The translations under genes were made by a program, and so were the position numbers. A DNA stretch of 64,000 bases from Nitrospinaceae bacterium UBA7883 (lineage in GTDB: Bacteria; Nitrospinota_A; UBA7883), in assembly GCA_002500605.1 (NCBI GenBank), contig DLRR01000007.1, positions 62,001 to 126,000 of the forward strand, read 5' to 3'. The notes under the pieces are model-generated. The model was not told where the DNA came from, searched no databases, and saw nothing but the letters and a program-made list of their open reading frames with translations. Of this stretch, positions 18,337 through 27,157 are shown one piece after another. Within the stretch, counting starts at the first letter, position 1. Each line of letters starts with the position of its first letter.

Positions 18337-19863
18337 TCATTTTTCAAACAAATAACCATGGGATTCTAGCAGTTCACCAACTGACTTTTTAAGATAAGCA
18401 GTAGATTTTTTATAATCTACAATCGCCCTTAATTCCTTGCTTTTTTCAAAAGCAAGATCTTTTTGAAATTCTAAAACGTTAAATGATGTTGATAAACCAA
18501 CGTCAAATTTACTGACTTCTGCGGTTAGTTTTTCCTCTGCAAGTTTTCTCGCAATTTTCGATGCAATAATCTGCTTTTTGTTAAAATTAATTTGCCTGAT
18601 GGCAGCCCTAGTTTCCATTATTATATTTTGTTCTAACTTTTTTATATTGAGAACTACAGAAGCTAATTCAAGCTTTGCTTTTACTTTAGCTGCAGTTGCC
18701 AGCCGATTCCCAAAAGGATAAACAAATTGCAGCCCTAGTGCATAATCGTAATCTTCTCCTGAAATGGCATCTGATAACGCATCATTTATTGTTCCATCGA
18801 GAATATAACCATCAGTTGTGCGAGCATTACCTCGAGTACCAGTAAGCGTGACAGAGGCAATCAAATCAAATTCGGGTAATTGTTGATTTCTTCTGTAAAC
18901 CATTTCAATATCTTTATTTTTCACTTCTACTTTAGCAATTAGTAGTTCTGGTCGTTTTGAAAGTGCCTTTTCAATGTTTGTATTTAAGTCATAACTCTTA
19001 TCAAGCGGAACCGGTTCATCGATAGGTACAATACCATCTGTCCAAAATACTGACGTATGTGGGGGGTTTATTAATTGGAGCAAACTATCTGACATCGCAT
19101 CAATTCGATTATTTGCTGCAAGAACATTTTCTTCACGTGAAGCAACAGATGCTCTAGCCTGTATTATCTCAATTGGCGGTAGCAACCCCACATCAACTTT
19201 CATCCTCACACGTTTTTCCCATTCTCTGGCCCAATCTAAAAATTCATTTTGAACGTTTAGGTTTTCTACTGCATAAACTAACTCCCAAAAAGTTTCTTCT
19301 GTCTTCAAAGTTAGATCGTTTATACGACTTTTAAGTTTAAGAAGCGAAATGCTGTTTTTGTTTTCTGCCAACCTGACTTTCCAAAGAGTTGCGTCTTTGC
19401 CTAAGCCTTGCAACAGTGGCATAACAAATTCTGCCTTAAGCCCAACTATATACATCGGGTCTAAAATATTAATAGTTGGGTTTGTATAGGTTTTTCCAGA
19501 CTCGACACCAAGGCTATATGTAGACCCATAGACAGATTTACCTGTAATGGAAAATTCAACCAAATCCGAAGTAGACAAACTATCAAAATAGGTAGTAGTC
19601 GATGTAGAAATGTATGGAGCTTTTGAAGTCGAAGTAGTGGCATTGGCGTACAAGGATAAATCAAACTCTGATTCAATCTCAGTTTTTTCCTCATTCGCAA
19701 TTTTTACTGCAATTCTGGAAAGGGCAATATCAAAATTGTTTTCAATAACTTGTTTAATAGCATAATCCAGGGTGATTTCTTTTGGTTTTGACTCGCCCAC
19801 CGGAGGATGCAAGCAAAATAGGGCCCACACCACAACCGTGCAAACGTAGAATCTATATTTCAT
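18337..19863 (-). CDS. TolC-family outer membrane efflux protein
   Basis: About 508 residues with a Sec signal peptide (hydrophobic VCTVVVWALFCLHPPVG) and the two long coiled-coil repeats of the TolC/OEP family. Repeats include KVRLAENKNSISLLKLKSRINDLTLKTEETFWELVYA and the mirror segment LELASVVLNIKKLEQNIIMETRAAIRQINFNKKQI. A TTG at 19878 is in frame upstream, but ATG 19863 fits the signal peptide better. It would form the outer-membrane channel of a tripartite exporter. The inner-membrane and adaptor partners are not adjacent; the ABC-2 exporter at 57136-58706 is of a different type. Confidence 0.85.
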   Translation of the reverse strand: MKYRFYVCTVVVWALFCLHPPVGESKPKEITLDYAIKQVIENNFDIALSRIAVKIANEEKTEIESEFDLSLYANATTSTSKAPYISTSTTTYFDSLSTSDLVEFSITGKSVYGSTYSLGVESGKTYTNPTINILDPMYIVGLKAEFVMPLLQGLGKDATLWKVRLAENKNSISLLKLKSRINDLTLKTEETFWELVYAVENLNVQNEFLDWAREWEKRVRMKVDVGLLPPIEIIQARASVASREENVLAANNRIDAMSDSLLQLINPPHTSVFWTDGIVPIDEPVPLDKSYDLNTNIEKALSKRPELLIAKVEVKNKDIEMVYRRNQQLPEFDLIASVTLTGTRGNARTTDGYILDGTINDALSDAISGEDYDYALGLQFVYPFGNRLATAAKVKAKLELASVVLNIKKLEQNIIMETRAAIRQINFNKKQIIASKIARKLAEEKLTAEVSKFDVGLSTSFNVLEFQKDLAFEKSKELRAIVDYKKSTAYLKKSVGELLESHGYLFEK

Positions 19864-20142
19864 GCTTAACTTATCCAATACTTAATAGATCTAATGTTAA
19901 ACCCAGAAACTTAAAATTGTTTTATTTTTGCCAATTTTAGCCGCAACACTGATGTATACTGTTATCGTTTAGATGACTGATATTAGCATTCAGTTTATGT
20001 TTTTTATAGGACAGATTTACCTTTTATGTAAACAGTTTATGTTACCGCATAAAGTTATTATAAGAATTACACCAAAGAAACTTATTTTGTTTATTCACAT
20101 TATTAACAACGCCGCGACAGCACCAGGAGGTTAGAAAAGTCG

Positions 20143-22272
20143 GTGATAAGAATAATTACCCTACTCTCACTGGTTGCGGTTTTAACATTTTCCTGCACAA
20201 GCTTTAATTATGCGCAAAATTCAAAAAACGCCATTAGGCCAACAAAAATCGTAAGGCCAATTGTTAACGCCCCCCCAGTATTGAATAACCCCGTGTCGCT
20301 TTTTTTCAAACGAGGTGAAAATTTTTATGCCGTAAAAAGATACCTCAAGGCTGAAGACATGTATTTGCTTTTTATATCTGAGTCCCTTCCGGAACATCCA
20401 CTTGTTGACAATGCTTATTTTATGGCCGGAATGGGAAAGTTTAAACTTGGGCGATATCGTGATGCACAGTTATATTTTGATAAGGTATTAACACAACACT
20501 CAAATTCAGACCTTTTGATCGAATCCTTGATAAACCTGGGAATTTGCCAATACAACTTAAATGACTTTGAAAGTGCATCAAAAACTTTAAAGAGAGCAAG
20601 GCAGAAGGTTTCTACCCCGTTTCTTTTGTCTTATATATTATATTACCAGGCCAATTTGGCTGAAAGAACTGCTAATTATACAAAAGCAGTTGACTATTAT
20701 ATACAATCCGAAAAGCTGGCTAGTGATACAGATTTGGTTATAAACTCGCAAGAAAAGCTAAAAAGAATACTTCGTAACTTTCTAACTGAAGTAGAATTAT
20801 TGGAAATTGCTGAAGGCAATGCTAAAGAATGGCCTGCCAAAGAGGCACTTGTAGAGTTACAAAGACTTTATAAATCACAAAACAACAAAATCAAACTTGC
20901 ATCAATTGATGAAAAGATCAAATCGCAGTTCTCTAATGACAGTTTTAGTATAGAGAAATTGCTTCCGTTCGGTAATTTTGAGCACAGGCCCTTAAATATA
21001 AAAATAGGCGCAGTCTTACCACTCTCTGGTCCTTCATCGAAGTTCGGCAGGGAAGTTCTTCAAGGGATTCAGCTTGCATTTTCTTCTTTTCACAAGCTAA
21101 CAAAGGAACAACAGGTTCGACTTGTCATTAAAGACAGCAAAGGCAATTTCGAAACAGCTGTTGCTGCTATTAAGGATTTAGCTTCTGATAGAGATGTGCT
21201 CCTAATATTAGGCCCTGTCTTTAGCGATGAGTTCAAGGCATCAGCAAGAGTTGCTGGATACTATCGAATACCTATCTTTAGCCCATCAGCTAAGAAAGAG
21301 GGTGTTGCCGCTCTAAGTGAATACCTATTCCGAAATGTCATAACAAATCAACTTGAGGCCAAAATAATGGCAAGGTATGCCATCTTGGAACTTGGAATAT
21401 ACAAATTAAGCATAGTTTATCCTGCTGATGAGGCGGGAAGACAGTTAAACAATTATTTTACAAAAGAAATAGAAAGCTTCGGTGGCAAAGTTGTCGTAGC
21501 AGAACCATACGATCCAAGCCAAACTGACTTTGGCGTACAGATAAGACGTTTAGGAGGTTTTACAGATACTAATCTGAGAAGAATTGTGCTCCAATTAGCA
21601 AAAGAAATACCTGATGCAACGGTAGAGGAACTCAACACGGTACTTGCTGAACGGTACAGTGAAAACATTTCAGTGCCTCAAATCATAGAGCATGCAAATG
21701 AATTACCGTTAAATGGGAAGAATTTTCGGCCGGGATTGCAATTGAGCTATGGCGCTATTTTTATGCCAGGGCTTTATGAAAAAATTTCGCTCATTCTTCC
21801 CGAACTCGATTTCTACAATTTAAAAGGTTTGATTAAGCTTGGTGGTAGCGCAGCAAATCATACTGACCTTGTCAAGATTGCGGAACGGTACGCCGAGGGA
21901 CTGACTTTTGTGGACGGTTTTTTTAGTAAGTCAAAATATCCCTATTCCAAAAATTTTGCTCACAAATACCGTCTTAATTTCCACCGTGAACCTTCTAAGC
22001 TTGCAGCCCAGGCTTACGATGCCGCACGCATTACCTTATCCTCTATCGTGCACGGAGCCAGGACTCGAAAAGAGGTGGGTGAATACATAAGAAGTTTACA
22101 ATCATTTAATGGTGTAAGTGGTTTAACCACCATGAATGAGAGTGGTGATTCCGATAAAAGTGGTTTTATGTTAACTGTTAAACAAGGGAAAATCGTTGAG
22201 CTTTTGATTGAGAGAAAACAGGCAGGTAGTGGACATAACAATCAATTAGGTGATGGAGATGAGATCTTTTAA
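20143..22272 (+). CDS. LpoA/YraM-like protein: TPR region plus periplasmic-binding domain
   Basis: A 709-residue exported protein. After a signal sequence ending near LTFSC (only a loose lipobox), residues about 50-250 hold tetratricopeptide-like repeats. Residues about 290-690 form a type I periplasmic-binding domain starting KIGAVLPLSGPSSKFGREVLQG and including ILGPVFSDEFKASARVAG. This order is that of LpoA, which activates penicillin-binding protein 1A, and of branched-chain amino-acid binding proteins fused to TPRs. No transporter genes are beside it, favouring an envelope regulatory role. GTG start, with AGGAGGT at 20125-20131 upstream at a long but usable spacing. Confidence 0.7.
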   Translation: MIRIITLLSLVAVLTFSCTSFNYAQNSKNAIRPTKIVRPIVNAPPVLNNPVSLFFKRGENFYAVKRYLKAEDMYLLFISESLPEHPLVDNAYFMAGMGKFKLGRYRDAQLYFDKVLTQHSNSDLLIESLINLGICQYNLNDFESASKTLKRARQKVSTPFLLSYILYYQANLAERTANYTKAVDYYIQSEKLASDTDLVINSQEKLKRILRNFLTEVELLEIAEGNAKEWPAKEALVELQRLYKSQNNKIKLASIDEKIKSQFSNDSFSIEKLLPFGNFEHRPLNIKIGAVLPLSGPSSKFGREVLQGIQLAFSSFHKLTKEQQVRLVIKDSKGNFETAVAAIKDLASDRDVLLILGPVFSDEFKASARVAGYYRIPIFSPSAKKEGVAALSEYLFRNVITNQLEAKIMARYAILELGIYKLSIVYPADEAGRQLNNYFTKEIESFGGKVVVAEPYDPSQTDFGVQIRRLGGFTDTNLRRIVLQLAKEIPDATVEELNTVLAERYSENISVPQIIEHANELPLNGKNFRPGLQLSYGAIFMPGLYEKISLILPELDFYNLKGLIKLGGSAANHTDLVKIAERYAEGLTFVDGFFSKSKYPYSKNFAHKYRLNFHREPSKLAAQAYDAARITLSSIVHGARTRKEVGEYIRSLQSFNGVSGLTTMNESGDSDKSGFMLTVKQGKIVELLIERKQAGSGHNNQLGDGDEIF

Positions 22273-22359
22273 CACATATTATCTTGGTAATAGATATGGT
22301 GAAATAATAAGTTATGGGTAAGCCCCGCCTTTACCTGTCTAACAACTCTTTCTTAACTG

Positions 22360-23595
22360 CTAGGCTTTAAAACTTTTCCACGATGAATGAAGATGCGATC
22401 GTGCCGTCATAACGGAGTCAAATCCGTAACGATCACGCAAAGCATCCATGCTTTTGGCAATTGCGTCTGTCGCTTTATCCCTACGGAACAAATCGAGTTG
22501 ACTTACTGGGTGTACGGTAGAAACACCAACTCCAATTAAGCGCACCTTGGATCTTTTTGTAAATAGTTGGTAAAATAAATCTACTGCTGAACTGTAAATA
22601 AGCTTGATATCGTTTGATGGGACGGTGAAAACTCTAGACCTAGTATGCGTGACAAAATCTGCATACCTAAGTTTCAAATTAACTCTAAAAAACATTAAGC
22701 CAGACTTTCTAACTTTTCGTCCAACACTCTCAGCCAAGTAAGACAAACCAGCTTCAATGGATTCCGGTTCTCCTAGATCTGTTGAATATGTGATTTCACG
22801 GCTTATACTTTTGGCATGGTTTACTCCCCTACCCCATCCGCGAAGATCTTTACTAGCTTTAGATATCGACTTTAGTGAGAGAACGTCTCCCCTAGCATAA
22901 CTGGCCATCATAGTGCCTTGTTTGCCAAATGCCCGCTTAAGTGTAATTGGTGAGAACCGAAGAAGGTCACCAATTACCCGTATTCCCATCTTTAGGTATT
23001 CTTTTTTTGTGGCTGGTCCTACACCTGGCATCCTTTCAATAGGCAAAGGTGCCAAAAAATCCGCTTCATATCCTGACAAAATCATCATAATGCCGTTAGG
23101 TTTAGCTGAATTAGCGGCGATTTTTGATATGAGTTTATTCGACCCTATCCCTATTGAAACTGTAAGCCCAAGTTCGGTTTCCATAGCATTGTGAATACGA
23201 TGGGCAATAGTTACCGGGTCAGCCTTGTGCACACGTTTGCATCCAGTAAGATCAAGATATGCTTCATCAATACTTACCTTTTCCAACACAGGTGTAAAAC
23301 GTTCAAGTATCTCCATAACCCGGTTTGAGCGTTCCAAATACACGCACATAGATCCTCGTAAAAAGATCGCCCTGGGGCAAAGCCTCTTGGCCTCGGCTGC
23401 TGGCATCCCTGAATGAATCCCATGTTCACGGGCCGCATAGGATGCAGAGCTAACTACACCTCTACCAGCAGGGTCACCACCAACTACAACTGGCTTTCCT
23501 TTAAGAGATGGGTTTAAACTTTCTTCAACAGATACAAAAAAGGCATCCATATCCACATGAAATATGATTTTTTCTTCTAAAAGATTTCTTTCCAT
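22360..23595 (-). CDS. dinB: DNA polymerase IV
   Basis: A 411-residue Y-family translesion polymerase. The catalytic carboxylates are in FHVDMDAFFVSVE near the N-terminus and in KVSIDEAYLDLTG. The helix-hairpin-helix GVGPATKKEYLKMGI and the little-finger domain follow. The C-terminus has the motif SQLDLFR, which resembles the QLxLF clamp-binding peptide and should tether the enzyme to the beta sliding clamp. Length is slightly longer than E. coli DinB. Convergent with the LpoA-like gene. No LexA box was recognised in the 201-bp upstream region. Confidence 0.95.
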   Translation of the reverse strand: MERNLLEEKIIFHVDMDAFFVSVEESLNPSLKGKPVVVGGDPAGRGVVSSASYAAREHGIHSGMPAAEAKRLCPRAIFLRGSMCVYLERSNRVMEILERFTPVLEKVSIDEAYLDLTGCKRVHKADPVTIAHRIHNAMETELGLTVSIGIGSNKLISKIAANSAKPNGIMMILSGYEADFLAPLPIERMPGVGPATKKEYLKMGIRVIGDLLRFSPITLKRAFGKQGTMMASYARGDVLSLKSISKASKDLRGWGRGVNHAKSISREITYSTDLGEPESIEAGLSYLAESVGRKVRKSGLMFFRVNLKLRYADFVTHTRSRVFTVPSNDIKLIYSSAVDLFYQLFTKRSKVRLIGVGVSTVHPVSQLDLFRRDKATDAIAKSMDALRDRYGFDSVMTARSHLHSSWKSFKA

Positions 23596-23796
23596 GTTTT
23601 CGCCTTTATTTTGTATTTATTATAATATACGAATATATAGCGAAAATCAAGCCTCACACAATGCAACAACCTAACAGTGATAAAAAATTAAAATAGAGCA
23701 GTAAATAACCGAAACTATGGTTCAATAGAATACAAAACCTTAACTGATAAAAAAGTTTCAAACTTCTATTATTTTTTATTAAAGGCTTGTTACCAG

Positions 23797-24483
23797 GTGA
23801 AAGAATTAAAATTTTGGTCAATTTTGACCATTTCTAGCGTCCTTGTAGGCGTGTTATTTGCCCTGTCGCCATGGTCCCATATTAAACCAAATAAAAACTC
23901 AGCCAACAGAGATGAGCAAATAATAAAAATTCAAAACCTACAGGTACAAGCTATAAAACGGATCAGCGAAAAGGACTACGAAAAAGCTGTAGAGTTTCTA
24001 ATACACATTGATTCACTAAACCCATATGATCAGTTCTCTGCAAAACAACTTAGCAACCTTAACGCGGAATTAGGAACTATGTCTTTGCTAAAGATAATAA
24101 AAAATACTATCAAATTCGACCATTATTACTTACATACTGACCGACTGTTGGGCTCTATGTATTTTCATTCAAGCAGTTTTGTTGAGGCATCAAAACACAT
24201 ATCCGCTTATTTACAAAGTTACCCTGAAGACTTGCCTGCATTATTTTACAAAGGTGCTATTGCATCTGCTCAAGGTAACCATAAGCATGGTGTTTTAATA
24301 ATGAGTAAAGTCATAGCAAAGGCACCTAGCTACTATTTTGCCTATGTGGAACTTCAAAAATCTTATGAAGCATTAGAAAACACCGAAATGGTAGATAGGA
24401 TGAAAGAGCTAGCCCTAATAAATAATCCAATGGTAAATAAAAACGGTATTTGTTGCGGTATTGCAAATGGCAATGGAGACTAG
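23797..24483 (+). CDS. Membrane-anchored TPR-like hypothetical protein
   Basis: A 228-residue protein with one N-terminal transmembrane segment or uncleaved signal (FWSILTISSVLVGVLFALSP) and a mainly helical remainder. Repeats spaced about 34 residues, such as AIKRISEKDYEKAVEFLIHID and HISAYLQSYPEDLPALFYKGAIASAQGNHKHGVLIMSKVI, look like tetratricopeptide repeats. I do not recognise the family. The start is GTG at 23797 with a weak AAAGG upstream. The gene stands alone between divergent dinB and a convergent acetyltransferase, so its neighbourhood gives no clue to function. Confidence 0.6.
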   Translation: MKELKFWSILTISSVLVGVLFALSPWSHIKPNKNSANRDEQIIKIQNLQVQAIKRISEKDYEKAVEFLIHIDSLNPYDQFSAKQLSNLNAELGTMSLLKIIKNTIKFDHYYLHTDRLLGSMYFHSSSFVEASKHISAYLQSYPEDLPALFYKGAIASAQGNHKHGVLIMSKVIAKAPSYYFAYVELQKSYEALENTEMVDRMKELALINNPMVNKNGICCGIANGNGD

Positions 24484-24533
24484 TGTTTAAGCATATTTTC
24501 CCGGTGGATGAATCAGCCACACAATAAGTAAGC

Positions 24534-25169
24534 CTAGTCCCAATACTCAAATGCTCGCTTGTAAAGTCCTGGGGGACATGGAAGTGTTCTAAAATCCTTA
24601 ATTCTTCTAGCAGGCATGCCTACCATAACCGAATAAGGGGGAACATCTTCAAGCAGCAGTGAACCCGCGCAAATCTGGGTATGGTGACCAATAGTAATAC
24701 CAGGACCTATATATACACCAGCACCTATCGAAACGTGGTGTTCAACAACCGATTTATCACAGCATTCCTGGTATTTGGGACAAGCTGGATGCAGGTCGTC
24801 AATAACAACAACCTTTGGTCCGACGAAAACATTATCACCGATCACTATTCGTTCTAGCTGAACATTTGATTGAATACGCACGTCGGAACCCACAGTCACA
24901 CCATAAGAAAGAGTGGAGGCAGGACCAATTCTTACTCTATCGCCTATGGTATTCTTAACTCCAACAAACACTTGGGCAATTAGATTAACATCATCACCAA
25001 TAATTGTCCCCGCCCTAACAACCACCCCCGGTCCAGCAGAAAAGTTCGCTCCAATGATTAATTCAGAATGCTCACCAACTGGTTTACCAAGGGAAACGTA
25101 CGGTTCAATATCAGGTCCTGACCCAATCTGCACACCTTTATAGATAGTCACATGATCGCTTATAGCCAT
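24534..25169 (-). CDS. Hexapeptide N-acetyltransferase of the surface-sugar type
   Basis: A 211-residue left-handed beta-helix protein, almost entirely hexapeptide repeats (TIYKGVQIGSGPDIEPYVSLG, TIIGDDVNLIAQVFVGVKNTIGDRVRIGPA, VSIGAGVYIGPGITIG) and ending MVGMPARRIKDF. This fits the WbpD/WlbB or NeuD-like N-acetyltransferases that acetylate nucleotide-linked amino sugars. A loop with DDLHPACPKYQECC interrupts the helix at the usual catalytic histidine position. The gene lies 185 bp from the DUF115-like gene on the same strand; both may act on surface glycans. Substrate unknown. Confidence 0.78.
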   Translation of the reverse strand: MAISDHVTIYKGVQIGSGPDIEPYVSLGKPVGEHSELIIGANFSAGPGVVVRAGTIIGDDVNLIAQVFVGVKNTIGDRVRIGPASTLSYGVTVGSDVRIQSNVQLERIVIGDNVFVGPKVVVIDDLHPACPKYQECCDKSVVEHHVSIGAGVYIGPGITIGHHTQICAGSLLLEDVPPYSVMVGMPARRIKDFRTLPCPPGLYKRAFEYWD

Positions 25170-25354
25170 TACTGGAATAACCCCATTTTAGGATAAAAGG
25201 AAATAAACAACTTCTTTTGATTTATAGAACTAATTCACACTAGTAATCAGATTTATAAGACTGTGTGTAATAAATGTGGTCTACTGATGTTTCCTTGTCT
25301 TTCAATTCCTGCTCAACAAAGTTCCGGCATTATATGCACTTTTTTTAACCAAAG

Positions 25355-26161
25355 CTACTTTCCAATTTTTTCATTCAAAAAGCCTTTGAGAAAGCTTGGA
25401 TCATAATATTTATTATAACTTCCAGGAGTAATGAGGACAAATGGTGTTCGGTTGCTTCCCTTTGCCCATTTAGCAATAGAAGTTAAAGCCCTGGTGTTTA
25501 TTCCCTCCACACGGCGGTATTTTTTTTCCCTGCCAGCACCGTCGAGGTTGCTTTTTTTGTTTATCCTGTAGGGCATATCTTGATAATGAACTTTTGATTC
25601 ATCTTTTCCACCTTTATCAAAGCTTTTCAATCCATCCACTCCAGCAACATAAATTGACCTGGCACCCATAACATACGCCACCATAATCATATATGTTGCA
25701 ACAGACCCATGGTGGTGGATGATACCTTCATCAGTTAGGCTAGTAATACCTGGATCATTACTATCCTTTAACATCACTAGCTCATACGGAGCCGAACAGT
25801 GTTGTTTGATCAATGAATCTGGTAAATTGATTGATAACAATCCACTAGACCCGGCTTTGTTTATCGTATTGCCAAACTGAGCAAATCGATGTCTATTTAC
25901 GAATCCATGATAATCAGGAACGATAAACGGTACAATATTATTTACGCCAATAGTAATAAGTTCTTTTTCTTTTACAAAACTCTTTATTGCATCGCCGTAG
26001 CTTACCAATGTTGATCCAGTGCCCAGAATAAGAAAGTCTTTGCCCAAATGCCGATTTTGATAAAATGGCTTTTCATAGATTATATTCTGTCTAGTTTTAT
26101 TACTCCGACTATTTTGATAGAGGTTCCCAAAGAGCATTTGAACTAGCTTTTTCATTAGCAT
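25355..26161 (-). CDS. Rossmann-like protein resembling DUF115/MAF or GT42 glycan enzymes
   Basis: A 268-residue protein. A nucleotide-binding-like strand-loop occurs near residue 45 (FLILGTGSTLVSYGDAI), followed by a PDYHGFVNRHRFAQF segment and HGSVATYMIMVAYVMGARSIYVAGVDG. The GxGxxL loop followed by PDY and a later AxxxGAxxIxxxGxD pattern is seen in the DUF115 / MAF glycosyltransferase-like and CST-type sialyltransferase families, which share this layout. Assignment is tentative. ATG at 26161 is used; ATG 26155 is equally good. It is near an acetyltransferase and a lipoprotein, suggesting a surface function. Confidence 0.4.
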   Translation of the reverse strand: MLMKKLVQMLFGNLYQNSRSNKTRQNIIYEKPFYQNRHLGKDFLILGTGSTLVSYGDAIKSFVKEKELITIGVNNIVPFIVPDYHGFVNRHRFAQFGNTINKAGSSGLLSINLPDSLIKQHCSAPYELVMLKDSNDPGITSLTDEGIIHHHGSVATYMIMVAYVMGARSIYVAGVDGLKSFDKGGKDESKVHYQDMPYRINKKSNLDGAGREKKYRRVEGINTRALTSIAKWAKGSNRTPFVLITPGSYNKYYDPSFLKGFLNEKIGK

Positions 26162-26245
26162 CGTTTTATTGGCTACTAGCAGATTAAGAAAAACACGACA
26201 ACAATTATAACTTTTTGACTTTTGTCTGGTAATTTTTATGCTGTG

Positions 26246-27052
26246 CTATTGGGTTGTTACGGAACCGGTTCCATAAACATTCTCTTCAGCAGTAAGCTTG
26301 TAACCAATACATGGGGGAATCACATCGCTCCCATCTTTAGCAAACACGTTCCATTTGGCGTGGAACGCTTCAACTATCGAACTGGTAAAGATTGCCGGAG
26401 CTTTGAAGTCCTCCGAAACCCGGCCTGATTCTTCTTCAGAGGTTAAATCAAAATGTATATGTGCACTTAAACCAGCACTGGGGTTAAGATACATGTAGGC
26501 AATAACATCACCTTTCTTCACGTTATCTCCTACATTAACAAGCATGTAAGGCTCGTAGAAAGACGAATCACTTGGGTCCACAAACGGCTCTATACTGTAC
26601 TCGAAAGTCACCATTTGCCCATTAGACTGTGCAAACGCCAAGCTTAAACCATACCGGTAATGTACTGGTTTGCCCGAAGGATAAACTGGGTGATAAGTCT
26701 CTTTGCGTTTGATTGTTCCGTCAGCCACAGCATAAATAGGTGGGAAATTTTCTGGGTTCGTCCCACCTTTCGGCCACACTCCATTAGCGCTGTCCCAGTT
26801 TAGATGCGCTCCCTGATGAGGGTCGTTTGCATTTTTCCCCTTGAAAGGGTGCCCATCACTAATATCTGCTATATCTACAAGAAATCGATCTGATGGGGCA
26901 CTAAGAAATTCAGTGATATCGGGGAGCGAACTTACATTTACGCTACTGCCACTTTCACCGCATGCGACCAAAAGTAGTAAAATAATAACGGGATAGACAT
27001 AACGCACTAGATTATGCGCAAGTACCCCAATATTAATCTTTTTTTTAGGCAT
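26246..27052 (-). CDS. Lipoprotein with M23-peptidase-like domain
   Basis: A 268-residue exported lipoprotein: a hydrophobic signal (VYPVIILLLLVAC) ends in a canonical lipobox LVAC. The C-terminal half has the M23 layout, with GAHLNWD at the first metal-ligand site, AVADGTI, the NVGDNVKKGDVIAYMYL strand pair and AHIHFDL, where HxH is the second metal-ligand pair. The classical HxxxD is reduced to a single His plus Asp, so it may be a degenerate endopeptidase that only binds peptidoglycan. The gene follows gltD on the same strand, 105 bp away, but a hairpin lies between. Confidence 0.6.
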   Translation of the reverse strand: MPKKKINIGVLAHNLVRYVYPVIILLLLVACGESGSSVNVSSLPDITEFLSAPSDRFLVDIADISDGHPFKGKNANDPHQGAHLNWDSANGVWPKGGTNPENFPPIYAVADGTIKRKETYHPVYPSGKPVHYRYGLSLAFAQSNGQMVTFEYSIEPFVDPSDSSFYEPYMLVNVGDNVKKGDVIAYMYLNPSAGLSAHIHFDLTSEEESGRVSEDFKAPAIFTSSIVEAFHAKWNVFAKDGSDVIPPCIGYKLTAEENVYGTGSVTTQ

Positions 27053-27117
27053 TTCTGATCACACAATAAACTTTTTTATTGTTGAATAATAACTTTAATT
27101 AATACCAATAACTAATT

Positions 27118-27141
27118 GTTTATAAAGGTTATTTTATAAAC
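27118..27141. terminator. AT-rich hairpin after gltD
   Basis: Perfect 9-bp stem GTTTATAAA/TTTATAAAC with a 6-nt loop, 17 nt past the gltD stop in the direction of transcription. No long T run follows on either strand, so it is a weak candidate for a terminator or an RNA-end stabiliser of the gltBD transcript. A second small hairpin (8-bp stem) is at 27063-27082, just before the M23-like gene. Confidence 0.35.
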
Positions 27142-27157
27142 TTTTACTGTATAATGG

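Noticed and set aside
22317..22334. Possible terminator between the LpoA-like gene and dinB
   Set aside because: Only a 5-bp stem without a T run.
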